From positions 1 to 41,041 of the forward strand of contig NZ_JAIWPU010000056.1 of NCBI RefSeq assembly GCF_021191705.1: a stretch of DNA of 41,041 nt, given 5' to 3'. The stretch is from Proluteimonas flavola. GTDB lineage: Bacteria; Pseudomonadota; Gammaproteobacteria; Xanthomonadales; Xanthomonadaceae. Both the position numbers and the translations under genes were made by a program. Numbering within the stretch: position 1 is the stretch's first letter; each line of letters starts with the position of its first letter. The notes beneath the pieces are model-generated. The model searched no databases and had not been told where the DNA came from. It saw only the letters and a list, made by a program, of their open reading frames with translations. Below, piece by piece: positions 26,567 to 35,216 of the stretch.

Positions 26567-28414
26567 ATGGACACCGCGCTCGCCCTCACCACCGACATGA
26601 AGATCGTCCTGGCCCTCGTGGGCCTGACGATGGTGCTGTTCGTGTTCCAGCGCGTGCGCGCCGATCTCGTGGCGCTGGTGGTGCTGGTGATGCTGGGGCT
26701 GACCGGCCTGGTCGCGCCGGAGGACGTGTTCAACGGCTTCTCGTCGAACGCGACGATCAGCGTCATCGCCACGATGATCCTGGGCATGGGCCTGGACCGT
26801 ACCGGCGCGCTGAACCGTCTCGCGGGCTGGCTGCTGCGACGCGCCAAGGGTCAGGAAGACCGGTTGCTCATGCTGACCGCCGGCATCGCCGGCCTCAATT
26901 CCTCGGTGATGCAGAACCCGTCGGTGATGGCCCTGTACATGCCGGTCGCCGCGCGGCTCGCTTCGCGATCCGGTCTGCGGCTCGCGCAGATGCTGCTGCC
27001 GATCTGCGTGGCCATCATCATGGGCGGCACGCTGACGATGGTCGGCTCCTCGCCGCTGATCCTGCTCAACGATCTGCTGACCGCGGCCAACGCCAACCTG
27101 CCCTCGGGCTCGGCGACGCTGGAATCGTTGAACATGTTCGCGCCGCTGCCGATCGGCCTGGTGCTGCTGGCCGCGGGCCTCGCCTACTTCCATTTCCACG
27201 GCAACCGCCAGTTGCGCGAACTCGAGGAAGGCAGCGACGGCAACGTCACGCCCGCACGCACGCAGAGCTATTTCGCCAGCGCCTACGGCATCGACGGCGA
27301 CGTCTACGAACTCGTGGTCACCGCGGAAAGCCCGCTGGTCGGCATGACCTTCGGCGAGGCCGAATCGATCCACGATGCGCCGGTGCTGCTCGCGCTCAAG
27401 TCCGAGAACGAATCGCGCCTCGCGCCGCCGGCCGATGCGCGCATCTGGGTGGGCAGCGTGATCGGCGCGATGGGCCCGCGCCGGCAGGTCGCCGATTTCG
27501 CCCAGAACCAGTTCCTGCGCCTGAGCACGCGCCTGCGCAATTTCGGCGATCTGTTCAATCCCAGCCGCGCCGGCATCGCCGAGGCCGTGGTGCCGCCGAC
27601 CTCGAAGTTCATCGGCAAGTCCGCGGCCGAACTGGGCCTGCGCAAGAAGTACGGCGTGCGCCTGCTGGCGATCAACCGCGACAAGCAGGTGATCCGCGAA
27701 GACGTGCGTTCGATGACGCTGCGCGCCGGCGACATGCTGGTGCTGCACAGCATCTGGCAGGACCTGGCGAAGACCGCCAAGTCGCTCGACTTCATCATCG
27801 TCACCGACTATCCGAAGGGCGAGCAGCGCCCGCACAAGTTCAAGATCGCGATGGCGATTTTCGCGGTGACGATGCTGATCGCGCTGTCCTCGCGCGTCCC
27901 CACCTCGGTGGCATTGATGACCGGCGTCGCCGGCATGCTGGTGTTCGGCGTACTGAAGATGGACGAGGCCTACAGCGCGATCAACTGGAAGACCGTGTTC
28001 CTGATGGCCTGCCTGATTCCGCTGGGCTGGGCGATGGATTCGAGCGGCGCGGCGGCGTGGGTCGCCGGCCACACGATCGAACGCCTGCCGAGCGGGCTGC
28101 CGGTGTGGGTGCTGGAAATCGCGGTCGCGCTGTTGACTGCGGCGTTTTCGATGGTCATCAGCCATGTCGGCGCGACGATCGTCGTCGTGCCGCTGGCGAT
28201 CAATCTCGCGCTGGCGGTCGGTGGCAATCCGACCGCATTCGCGCTGATCGTCGCGCTCTCGGCCTCGAACAACTTCATGACCCAGTCGAACCCGGTGATG
28301 TCGATGATCATCGGCCCGGCGGGCTACAAGGCGCGCGAACTGTGGCGGATCGGGCTGCCGATCTCGCTGATCTACACGGTGATCGTCGTGCTGATGGTCA
28401 ATCTACTGTTCTGA
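26567..28414 (+). CDS. SLC13/DASS-family permease with TrkA-C domains
   Basis: A 615-residue inner-membrane carrier. Two hydrophobic halves (about 12-210 and 420-615) flank a cytoplasmic stretch holding two TrkA-C (RCK-C) modules: YELVVTAESPLVGMTFGEAE...WVGSVIGAMG and EAVVPPTSKFIGKSAAELGLRKKYGVRLLAINRD...RAGDMLVLH. The substrate motifs of the SLC13 fold occur as GLNSSVMQNPSVMALYMPV and SASNNFMTQSNPVMSMIIGP. Relatives carry dicarboxylates, sulfate or other anions with sodium; the substrate is open. The start is uncertain: ATG 26567 is most plausible, ATG 26597 is an alternative, and neither has a good ribosome site. Confidence 0.88.
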   Translation: MDTALALTTDMKIVLALVGLTMVLFVFQRVRADLVALVVLVMLGLTGLVAPEDVFNGFSSNATISVIATMILGMGLDRTGALNRLAGWLLRRAKGQEDRLLMLTAGIAGLNSSVMQNPSVMALYMPVAARLASRSGLRLAQMLLPICVAIIMGGTLTMVGSSPLILLNDLLTAANANLPSGSATLESLNMFAPLPIGLVLLAAGLAYFHFHGNRQLRELEEGSDGNVTPARTQSYFASAYGIDGDVYELVVTAESPLVGMTFGEAESIHDAPVLLALKSENESRLAPPADARIWVGSVIGAMGPRRQVADFAQNQFLRLSTRLRNFGDLFNPSRAGIAEAVVPPTSKFIGKSAAELGLRKKYGVRLLAINRDKQVIREDVRSMTLRAGDMLVLHSIWQDLAKTAKSLDFIIVTDYPKGEQRPHKFKIAMAIFAVTMLIALSSRVPTSVALMTGVAGMLVFGVLKMDEAYSAINWKTVFLMACLIPLGWAMDSSGAAAWVAGHTIERLPSGLPVWVLEIAVALLTAAFSMVISHVGATIVVVPLAINLALAVGGNPTAFALIVALSASNNFMTQSNPVMSMIIGPAGYKARELWRIGLPISLIYTVIVVLMVNLLF

Positions 28415-28456
28415 CCGGACCGATCCGATCGCACACTGGCGCGCAGCGCGCCACGT

Positions 28457-28810
28457 TCACTCCAGCACGACCTGCCCGTCCTGCACGCGCACCGCGACCG
28501 CGCGCAACGACTCGCCTCTGCATGGCCCGGCCACGCACACACCGTCGACCAGCGAGAAGCTCGCGCCATGCGCCGCGCACACCAGTTCACCGGTCTTCGC
28601 GCGCAGGAACTGGCCGGGCGCCCAGTCGAGACGACGCCCCGCATGCGGGCAGATGTTCAACCACGCCTGGACGCGCGCGCCGTCGCGGAACAGCACCAGC
28701 GACTCGGCATCGCCGTCCAGCATCGCCTCCACTTCGGCGAATCCGCCGTCGGCGATGGCATCGAGCGCGAGCAGCGGCGCGCGCGCCTCACGTGGATTTA
28801 ACGAAGACAT
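28457..28810 (-). CDS. Rieske [2Fe-2S] protein
   Basis: A 117-residue single-domain Rieske ferredoxin-like protein. The two cluster-binding boxes are Cys54-Pro-His56 (CPHAG) and Cys78-x-x-His81 (CAAHGASF), 22 residues apart, as in the short NirD/BphF-like proteins. It has no signal or membrane anchor, so it is cytoplasmic and may pass electrons to an oxygenase or reductase. No oxygenase gene is adjacent. It is convergent with the SLC13 permease gene. Confidence 0.9.
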   Translation of the reverse strand: MSSLNPREARAPLLALDAIADGGFAEVEAMLDGDAESLVLFRDGARVQAWLNICPHAGRRLDWAPGQFLRAKTGELVCAAHGASFSLVDGVCVAGPCRGESLRAVAVRVQDGQVVLE

Positions 28811-28887
28811 TACAACTCCGATCCGCCCGGGCCCGATACTGGTCGCCGGCCCACAAGCCGCATTGTGTCACGACGTTGACGGAACCC

Positions 28888-29181
28888 ATGTCCCAGCCTT
28901 TCTTCCGCGATCTCCATGCCCGATTCGACGCCTCCGGCGTGCGCGCGATGTTCGCGCCGCGCAAACCGCGTCACCCGCTGCTGCGCATCGCGCTCGGCCT
29001 GGTGGGTGTGGCGATGCTCGCGGTGCTGCTCGTCGCCGGCGTCTTCGTCGGCGCGGCGATGATCCTGTTCGGCATCGCCCGTCGCCTGCTGGTGCGGACC
29101 CCCGCGCCGCGCCGCGACACGCGCATCGTCGATGCCGAGTACCGCGTGGTGCGCGAGCGCGACCACGCTGCCCTGCGCTGA
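28888..29181 (+). CDS. Small membrane protein of unknown function
   Basis: A 97-residue protein with a basic N-terminal third (FFRDLHARFD, RKPRHPLLR), a long hydrophobic stretch at about 31-65 (ALGLVGVAMLAVLLVAGVFV and GAAMILFGIA) that makes one or two helices, and a basic C-terminus (RRLLVRTPAPRRD). The ATG at 28888 has GGAA close upstream. It is divergent from the Rieske gene. I do not recognise a named family. Confidence 0.65.
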   Translation: MSQPFFRDLHARFDASGVRAMFAPRKPRHPLLRIALGLVGVAMLAVLLVAGVFVGAAMILFGIARRLLVRTPAPRRDTRIVDAEYRVVRERDHAALR

Positions 29182-29249
29182 TCCACACCGCCCGGCCACC
29201 GCGCCGCGCCTGTCTCCTTCTTGATGGCGCATGGCGCCGAGGACCCGCG

Positions 29250-29975
29250 ATGACCGAACCCGCGCGCGATGTCGTGCCCGCTATTGAGCCCGTGCGCCTG
29301 TCGGTGCGCGGCGGGGGCCGCTTCCCGGTGCGCCGGGTCTACTGCGTCGGCCGCAACTTCGCCGACCACGCGAAGGAAATGGGCGCCGAGGCGCCGGCAT
29401 CGAAGGCCGCGCGCGGGGTACCAGTCTTCTTCGCCAAGCCGGCCGATGCGGTCGTGACCGGCGATGCGGTGCCCTACCCCGGCGCCACGCAGGATCTGCA
29501 TCACGAAGTCGAGCTGGTCGTCGCGCTCGGTGCCGACGCGCCTGCAGGCGTGCTCGATGTCGAGGACGCGCAGGCCCTGGTGTTCGGCTACACGGTCGGC
29601 CTCGATCTGACGCGCCGTGATCTGCAGGCCGTGGCCAAGGCCAGGGGCCTGCCGTGGGATATCGCCAAGGGCTTCGACGCGTCCGCGCCGGTCGGCGAAC
29701 TCGTGCGGGCTGCGGATGTCGGCACGCTCGCGCCACGCGCCCTGTCCCTCGAGGTCAACGGTGAGCGCCGCCAGTCCTCCACGCTCTACCAGCTGATCTG
29801 GGACGTGCCCGAGATCCTCCATGAACTGTCGAAGCTGTTCGCCCTGCGCGCGGGCGATCTCGTCTTCATGGGCACGCCGGCGGGCGTGGCCGCACTGCAG
29901 CCTGGCGACCGCTGCATTGCCAGGCTCGACGACGTGATCGAACTGCATCTCCGGATCACTCCGCCGCCGGTATAG
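29250..29975 (+). CDS. Fumarylacetoacetate hydrolase family protein
   Basis: A 241-residue FAH-fold enzyme. Marks are VYCVGRNFADHAKEMG (the conserved N-terminal block), PVFFAKPADAV, the metal-binding HHEVELVVAL, FGYTVGLDLTRRDLQ, WDIAKGFD and GDLVFMGTPAGV. Members of this group are fumarylpyruvate hydrolases, acylpyruvases or oxaloacetate decarboxylases (FAHD1-like); which one applies cannot be told. The ATG at 29250 has GAGG 7 nt upstream. It is followed by mscL on the same strand. Confidence 0.9.
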   Translation: MTEPARDVVPAIEPVRLSVRGGGRFPVRRVYCVGRNFADHAKEMGAEAPASKAARGVPVFFAKPADAVVTGDAVPYPGATQDLHHEVELVVALGADAPAGVLDVEDAQALVFGYTVGLDLTRRDLQAVAKARGLPWDIAKGFDASAPVGELVRAADVGTLAPRALSLEVNGERRQSSTLYQLIWDVPEILHELSKLFALRAGDLVFMGTPAGVAALQPGDRCIARLDDVIELHLRITPPPV

Positions 29976-30016
29976 TCGACCGCGTTTGTTTCCCCAATCC
30001 AGTGCAGGAGTGATCC

Positions 30017-30445
30017 ATGGGCATTCTGTCCGAATTCAAGGAATTTGCGGTCCGCGGCAACGTCATCGATCTCGCGGTCGGTGTCGTCATCGGCGCATCG
30101 TTCGGCAAGATCGTCACCTCGCTGGTCGACAACATCATCATGCCGCCGATCGGCTGGCTGATCGGCGGCATCGATTTCGCCGATATCGCGATCACTTTGC
30201 GTGCGGCGACGGTGGATGCGGTCACCGGCGACGAGATTCCTGCCGTCGTCATCGGCATCGGTTCCTTCATCAACACGATCATCCAGTTCGTGATCGTCGC
30301 ATTTGCGATCTTCCTCGCGGTCAAGTTCATCAACCGCCTGAAGCGCAAGCAGGCCGAGGCGCCGGAAGCGGACAAGCCCGCCGAGCCCAGCGAAGAGGTG
30401 AAGCTGCTGCGCGAGATCCGCGATTCGCTGCGTCCGCACCCCTGA
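30017..30445 (+). CDS. mscL: Large-conductance mechanosensitive channel MscL
   Basis: A 142-residue inner-membrane channel that opens under hypo-osmotic shock. The N-terminus [33 protein letters not shown] is the MscL signature with TM1. The periplasmic loop follows ([11 protein letters not shown]...), then TM2 ([20 protein letters not shown]) and a charged cytoplasmic tail ([13 protein letters not shown]). GCAGGAG lies about 7 nt before the ATG. An intrinsic terminator follows at 30479-30514. Confidence 0.97.
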   Translation: MGILSEFKEFAVRGNVIDLAVGVVIGASFGKIVTSLVDNIIMPPIGWLIGGIDFADIAITLRAATVDAVTGDEIPAVVIGIGSFINTIIQFVIVAFAIFLAVKFINRLKRKQAEAPEADKPAEPSEEVKLLREIRDSLRPHP

Positions 30446-30478
30446 CGCAGCGTTCCAGACACGCTTGAGCCATCCGAC

Positions 30479-30514
30479 GGGCCGCGCGCGACACTGCTGC
30501 GGCCCGTTTCTTTT
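30479..30514 (+). terminator. Rho-independent terminator after mscL
   Basis: GGGCCGC (30479-30485) pairs exactly with GCGGCCC (30499-30505) around a 13-nt loop and is followed by TTTCTTTT (30507-30514). It ends the mscL transcript 34 nt past the stop codon. Confidence 0.8.
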
Positions 30515-30546
30515 CGCCGATCCTTGTCATTGCTGGAGTCGTCCAC

Positions 30547-31986
30547 ATGCGCGTTCCGTCCATCGGGCCATTGGCCATCGCCCTGCTGTCGACCGCGCTG
30601 CTCGCCGCGTCTCCCGCATTCGCGCAGTCGCGTGAGGCCGCGCCGCTCGCGCCGGCCGCGCTTGAGCAGGCCGCGCAATTGCGCGAACGCGCCGTGCAGG
30701 ACGGCACCGCGTACGCGTTGATCGAATCGTTGACCACCGAGGTCGGCCCGCGCCTGCCCGGCAGCGAAGCCGACGCGCGCGCGGTCGCCTGGGCCAAGGC
30801 CCGCTTCGAGGCGCTTGGCTACGACAGGGTCTGGACCGAGCCGGTGACGTTCCCGAAGTGGGAGCGTCGCAGCGAACATGCCGCCGTCGTCGGCGCACAT
30901 GCGCAGCCACTGGCGATCACCGCGCTCGGCGGCAGCCCCGCCGGCGATGTCACCGCCGAACTGGTGCGCTTCGACAGCGTCGCCGCGCTGGAAGCGGCCG
31001 ATCCCGCGATGTTGCGCGGCAAGCTCGCCTTCATCGACGTGCCGATGGCGCGCTCGCGCGATGGCAGCGGTTACGGCGCCGCCGGTCCGGTGCGCGGTCG
31101 CGGCCCGTCGATCGCCGCGCGAAAGGGCGCCGCCGGTTATCTGATGCGCTCGATCAGCACCAGTCCGCACCGCGTCGCCAATACCGGCATCACCCGTTTC
31201 GATGCCGATGTCACGCCGATTCCATCGGCCGCCCTGTCGTTGCCCGATGCCGACCAGCTCGCGCGCCTGCTGCAGCGCGGACCGGTGCAGGTGCATCTGG
31301 CGCTGGATGTCGGCTGGAATGGCGCGTACACCTCGCAGAACGTCATCGGCGAACTCACCGGTCGCGAGGCGCCGGACGAGTTCGTGCTGATCGCCGGGCA
31401 TCTGGACTCATGGGATCTCGGCACCGGCGCAGTCGACGATGCCTCGGGCGTCGGCATCACGATGGCCGCCGGCCACCTGATCGCGCAGCTGCCGCAACGC
31501 CCGCGCCGCACGGTGCGCGTAGTCGCGTTCGCGAACGAGGAACAGGGCCTGCTCGGTGCGCGCGCCTACGCCGAAGCGCATGGCGGCGCGGATGTCATCG
31601 CGCGGCACGTCATCGGCGCGGAGAGCGACTTCGGCGCCGGCCGCATCTACGGTTTCAACACCAGCGCACCGCCCGGACAGCGCGCGACCAGCGACGCGAT
31701 CGCCGAGGTGCTGCGCCCGCTCGGCATCGACTACCTGACCGGCCAGGGCGGCCCCGGCCCGGACATTTCCCCGCTGGCCGCCAGGGGCGGTGCCTGGGGC
31801 TGGCTGGGCCAGGACGGCAGCGACTACTTCGACCTGCACCACAACGCGAACGATACGTTCGACAAGGTCGATCCCGATGCGGTCGCGCAGAACACCGCCG
31901 CCTACGCAGTGTTCGCCTGGCTGGCGGCGGAGTCGGAAGGCGATTTCGGCAGCGCGCCGAAGGCCGAAGAGACGCCGACGCACTGA
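30547..31986 (+). CDS. Secreted M28 family zinc aminopeptidase
   Basis: A 479-residue exported peptidase. A signal peptide covers about 1-26 (IALLSTALLAASPAFA). A PA-like insert lies at about 130-260, and the M28 catalytic domain at about 262-465. The two-zinc ligands are visible: His285 (AGHLDSWD), Asp297 (AVDDASG), Glu331/Glu332 (FANEEQGLLG), Asp361 (ESDFGAG) and His431/432 (DLHHNANDTFD). Length and order match periplasmic or secreted M28 peptidases of gammaproteobacteria, which trim N-terminal residues from peptides. The ATG at 30547 follows CTGGAG at about 10 nt. Confidence 0.93.
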   Translation: MRVPSIGPLAIALLSTALLAASPAFAQSREAAPLAPAALEQAAQLRERAVQDGTAYALIESLTTEVGPRLPGSEADARAVAWAKARFEALGYDRVWTEPVTFPKWERRSEHAAVVGAHAQPLAITALGGSPAGDVTAELVRFDSVAALEAADPAMLRGKLAFIDVPMARSRDGSGYGAAGPVRGRGPSIAARKGAAGYLMRSISTSPHRVANTGITRFDADVTPIPSAALSLPDADQLARLLQRGPVQVHLALDVGWNGAYTSQNVIGELTGREAPDEFVLIAGHLDSWDLGTGAVDDASGVGITMAAGHLIAQLPQRPRRTVRVVAFANEEQGLLGARAYAEAHGGADVIARHVIGAESDFGAGRIYGFNTSAPPGQRATSDAIAEVLRPLGIDYLTGQGGPGPDISPLAARGGAWGWLGQDGSDYFDLHHNANDTFDKVDPDAVAQNTAAYAVFAWLAAESEGDFGSAPKAEETPTH

Positions 31987-32004
31987 GCCGCGCTCAACGC
32001 ATCC

Positions 32005-32074
32005 TGTGGGAGCGCGCTCGCGCGCGATGGGGCTTTGCCGGTGAAGTCCCATCGCGCGCAAGCGCGCTCCTACA
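32005..32074. repeat. REP-like palindrome, family TGTGGGAGCGCGC...
   Basis: Arms of about 27 bp (32005-32031 and 32048-32074) are inverted with two mismatches, carrying AGCGCGCTCGCGCGCGATGGG and its complement. The core is shared with the repeats at 40608-40675 and 40861-40927. It lies 19 bp after the M28 peptidase stop, between convergent genes, the usual place for REP elements. Confidence 0.85.
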
Positions 32075-32099
32075 GAACGCGGGCGCTCTCCTGCTGCAG

Positions 32100-32160
32100 G
32101 CGCGGCCCACGGCCGCGATCATGGTTTCCGGGGAGATCGCGTCGCGGCCACAGGCCGCGC
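32100..32160. repeat. Second palindromic repeat beside the REP element
   Basis: GCGCGGCC-x-x-x-GGCCGCGATC at the left and its approximate complement GATCGCG...GCGGCC-x-x-x-GGCCGCGC at the right make an imperfect 21-bp-arm hairpin. It uses the GGCC-xx-GGCCGCGAT variant of the same repeat family (compare 40615-40632). Together with 32005-32074 it forms a paired, BIME-like unit between the convergent M28 and SpoU genes. Confidence 0.65.
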
Positions 32161-32162
32161 AC

Positions 32163-33044
32163 TCAGCGGTTGCGCTGGTGCCACTGCGCCAGCAGCACCG
32201 CCGTCGCGGCCGAGACATTGAGGCTTTCGACTGCGCCGCTGCCGGGAATGCCGAGCCGCAGGTCGCAGGCCTTGGCGAGTTCGGCGTCCATGCCCGCGCC
32301 CTCGGCGCCCAGCACGTAGACCAGGCGTTCGGGCAACTGCGCGGCGAACAGATCCTCGCCACCGCGCACGACGGTCGCTGCGAGCGAAAAACCGACGCTG
32401 CGCAGCTGGGCGAGCGCGTTGTCGTCGCGGCCCAGACGCACGAACGGCACCGATTCCGCGCCCCCCTCGGCGACGCGCGCGGCCGCGCCGGACAGCGCCA
32501 GCGGCGAGGTCTTCGGCAACAGGATCGCGCCGACGCCGAAATGCGCGGCCGAACGCAGGATCGCGCCGAGGTTGTGCGGATTGCCCACCCCGTCGAGCCA
32601 CAGCGCGCACACCGGACCGGCCGGCAGCGCCTGCAGCCACGTGCCGAGCGACTGCGGCGCCTCACGCAGGACATCGGCAACGATACCTTCATGGTGCGAG
32701 CTGGCCGCGAGCTTGCGCAGATCGTCCTCGGCGACGACGCGATAGCCCACGCGGTTCGCCGCGCACCACTTCAGCAGCGGTTGCAACTGCGGGATGCGGG
32801 CTTCGAGCAGGTAGAGCTTGCGGATCGCATCCGGACGACGGGCGAACACGGCGTCGATCGCATTGCGCCCGTAGAGGCGCATCTCGCGCCGGTCTTCGGC
32901 CTCGCCGCCATCCACGTCGTCCGCGCGCACGTCCGGCCGCGGCGCAGGACGCGAACGCGCGCCCCACGGGCTGTCGCGGCCGGGCGCGGGCGCCGGTGCG
33001 CGCGGTGTGTCCTGGCCGCCACCGGACCATGGGGATTTCGTCAT
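32163..33044 (-). CDS. SpoU/TrmH-family RNA 2'-O-methyltransferase
   Basis: A 293-residue methyltransferase of the SPOUT (trefoil-knot) class. A Pro/Arg-rich disordered N-terminus (1-53) precedes the substrate-binding L30e-like part (LYGRNAIDAVFARRPDAIRKLYLL). The catalytic SpoU domain has the three motifs: DGVGNPHNLGAILRSAAHFG, VYVLGAEGAGM and LRLGIPGSGAVESLNVSAATAVLL. It probably methylates a ribose in tRNA or 23S rRNA; it resembles the E. coli YfiF group more than RlmB by its long N-terminus. The ATG at 33042-33044 starts 1 nt after the stop of the AGCS symporter gene. Confidence 0.9.
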   Translation of the reverse strand: MTKSPWSGGGQDTPRAPAPAPGRDSPWGARSRPAPRPDVRADDVDGGEAEDRREMRLYGRNAIDAVFARRPDAIRKLYLLEARIPQLQPLLKWCAANRVGYRVVAEDDLRKLAASSHHEGIVADVLREAPQSLGTWLQALPAGPVCALWLDGVGNPHNLGAILRSAAHFGVGAILLPKTSPLALSGAAARVAEGGAESVPFVRLGRDDNALAQLRSVGFSLAATVVRGGEDLFAAQLPERLVYVLGAEGAGMDAELAKACDLRLGIPGSGAVESLNVSAATAVLLAQWHQRNR

Positions 33045-33045
33045 C

Positions 33046-34536
33046 TCAAGGGGCCTTGCGCCAGAAGTCGGCGTTGCGGATGCCGAGGCTGTCCGGATCG
33101 AAGGTCGGGTCGAGACCCAGTTTTTTCTGCCGCTCGTAATCGCGCAGCGCGATCATCGCGGGCTTCTGCAGCAGCAGGATCGCGACGATGTTGAGCCAGG
33201 CCATCAGGCCCACGCCGATGTCGCCCAGCGTCCACGCCATCTCGGCCGTGCGCACGGTGCCGAAGATCGTCATCGCGATGATGCCCAACCGCAATGCGAG
33301 CGTGGCCATCGGCTTGACCGTGTGACCGGTGAGGTAGGTCAGGTTGGTTTCGGCCATGTAGTAATAGGCCATGATCGTGGTGAACGCGAAGAAGAACAGC
33401 GCCGCCGCGACGAAGCCCGCGCCCCAGCCCGGCAGCACCGACTCGATGCCCGCCTGCGCGTAGCCCGCGCCGGCCGCCATGCCGCGCACGCCTTCGTAGA
33501 CCATCGTGCCGTCGGGCGTGACCACGTTGTACATGCCGGTCGCGAGGATCAGGAACGCGGTCGCGGTGCAGACCAGCATCGTGTCGAAGTAGATCGCCCA
33601 GGCCTGCACGTACCCCTGCTTGGCCGGGTGCGAGACCTCGGCTGCGGCGGCGGCGTGCGGGCCGGTGCCCTGGCCGGCCTCGTTGGCGTAGATGCCGCGC
33701 TTGACGCCCCATTCGATCGCCAGGCCCAGCATCGCGCCGAAGCCGGCGTGCACGCCGAACGCGCTCTCGAAGATGATGCGGAACATCGTCGGCACGAAGT
33801 CGAGGTTGAGCAGCATCACCACGACGGCCATCAGGATGTAGGCCATCGCCATGAACGGCACGACCACTTCGGCCACCATCGCGATGCGCTTGAGACCACC
33901 GAAGATGATCGCCGCCAGCATCAGGCCCACGATGACGCCGATGCCGAGCTTGAACGCGAACGTGGCATCCATCCCCATCCACTGGCCGGCCAGGTCCGGG
34001 CAAGCGGTCGTGCTGTTGCAGAAGTTGGTGATGCTGTCGGCGATCGCGTTCGCCTGCACGCCCGGCATCAGGAAACCGACAGCGGCGATGGTCGCCAGCG
34101 CGAAGGCCAGCGCGTACCACTTCATGCCCAGGCCCTTCTCGATGTAATAGGCCGGACCGCCGCGGTAGCGGCCTTCATTGTCCTTTTCCTTGTAGATCTG
34201 CGCCAGCGTGCACTCGACATACGAGGTCGAGGCGCCCAGGAAGCCCATCACCCACATCCAGAACACCGCACCGGGACCGCCGAAGGCGATCGCGGTGGCG
34301 ACGCCGGCGATGTTGCCGATGCCGATACGGCCCGACATCGACAGCGCCAGCGCCTGGAACGAGGACACGCCTGCGTCCGACTTCTGGCCGCTGAAGGTCA
34401 ACCTGGTCATCTCGACGAAGCCGCGGACCTGCATGAAACGGGTGCGCAGCGAGAACCACAGGCCGGCGCCCAGACACAGCGCGATCAGCGCCTTGCTCCA
34501 GATCAGCCCGTTGAGGGCGGTAAAGAACGTCTCCAC
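33046..34536 (-). CDS. Sodium:alanine symporter family protein (AGCS)
   Basis: A 496-residue inner-membrane carrier of the alanine/glycine:cation symporter family with about 11 helices. Diagnostic blocks are ALALSMSGRIGIGNIAGVATAIAFGGPGAVFWMW (about 75-110), GGPAYYIEKGLG, GIYANEAGQGTGPHAAAAAE (the AGCS signature), and YYYMAETNLTYL. It imports alanine or glycine with sodium. A GTG at 34534-34536 gives the normal N-terminus (VETFFTALNGLIWS); GGAG lies about 11 nt upstream. No in-frame ATG is better placed. The stop is 1 nt before the SpoU methyltransferase start. Confidence 0.92.
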   Translation of the reverse strand: METFFTALNGLIWSKALIALCLGAGLWFSLRTRFMQVRGFVEMTRLTFSGQKSDAGVSSFQALALSMSGRIGIGNIAGVATAIAFGGPGAVFWMWVMGFLGASTSYVECTLAQIYKEKDNEGRYRGGPAYYIEKGLGMKWYALAFALATIAAVGFLMPGVQANAIADSITNFCNSTTACPDLAGQWMGMDATFAFKLGIGVIVGLMLAAIIFGGLKRIAMVAEVVVPFMAMAYILMAVVVMLLNLDFVPTMFRIIFESAFGVHAGFGAMLGLAIEWGVKRGIYANEAGQGTGPHAAAAAEVSHPAKQGYVQAWAIYFDTMLVCTATAFLILATGMYNVVTPDGTMVYEGVRGMAAGAGYAQAGIESVLPGWGAGFVAAALFFFAFTTIMAYYYMAETNLTYLTGHTVKPMATLALRLGIIAMTIFGTVRTAEMAWTLGDIGVGLMAWLNIVAILLLQKPAMIALRDYERQKKLGLDPTFDPDSLGIRNADFWRKAP

Positions 34537-34658
34537 GATGCGCGATGCTCCGGTCGGGTGGCTGTCGAGTGGCTGTCGCGATCCCCGTCGCGACTGGCGG
34601 ACACGATACCTGCATTTCCGCGCGGCGTGCCCTGCACGGGCCGCTTTTCGCGGGTGGA

Positions 34659-35216
34659 TCAGCCGCCGGCAGCGTCGCGCAGCCGCCCGAATACGCGCAG
34701 ATCGTGCAGACCGTCGGGTTTGCGGATCGCGCCGCGCAGCAGGCCTTCCTCGACGAAGCCGTTGGCCTCGAGCACGCGTGCCGAGGCCGGATTGAGATCG
34801 AGCACGTTCGCCTGCAGCCGCGAGAGCGACAGCGCGTCCATCACCCACGGCACGTACAGCGCGACGACCCTGCGCATGACCCCACGGTTCCAGTGCGCAC
34901 GACCCAGCCAGTAGCCGAGTTCGGCCGAGTGCGCGCGCTCCCCGCTGGCGACATGGCGTACGCCGATACTGCCGCAGGCTTCACCCGCGATCTCCACCGC
35001 CAGCACCGGCTGCGACGGATCGACGACGCGCCCGGCGAGGAAGGCCTCGCCGTCGGCGCGCGTATAGGGATGCGGAAAGCGGTCGCTCAGGCCACGGACG
35101 ATCAGTGGATCGTCCGCGTGGCGCAGCAGCGCGTCGAGATCGTCGGCCCGCCAGCGGCGGAGCACGAAGCCCGCGCCGTCCAGGCGCACCGCCTCCCAGC
35201 GCGTGGCGTCAGGCAT
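34659..35216 (-). CDS. GNAT-family N-acetyltransferase
   Basis: A 185-residue RimJ/RimL-type acetyltransferase. Seen are FVLRRWRADDLDALLRHADDP at the start, GSIGVRH, ELGYWLGRAHWNRGVMRRVV (acetyl-CoA-binding motif A region), and LQANVLDLNPASARVLEANGFVEEGLLR, the classic RimJ-like C-terminal block. The ATG at 35214-35216 overlaps the end of the RND pump gene by 8 nt. The substrate may be a protein N-terminus or a small amine; nothing ties it directly to efflux other than position. Confidence 0.88.
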   Translation of the reverse strand: MPDATRWEAVRLDGAGFVLRRWRADDLDALLRHADDPLIVRGLSDRFPHPYTRADGEAFLAGRVVDPSQPVLAVEIAGEACGSIGVRHVASGERAHSAELGYWLGRAHWNRGVMRRVVALYVPWVMDALSLSRLQANVLDLNPASARVLEANGFVEEGLLRGAIRKPDGLHDLRVFGRLRDAAGG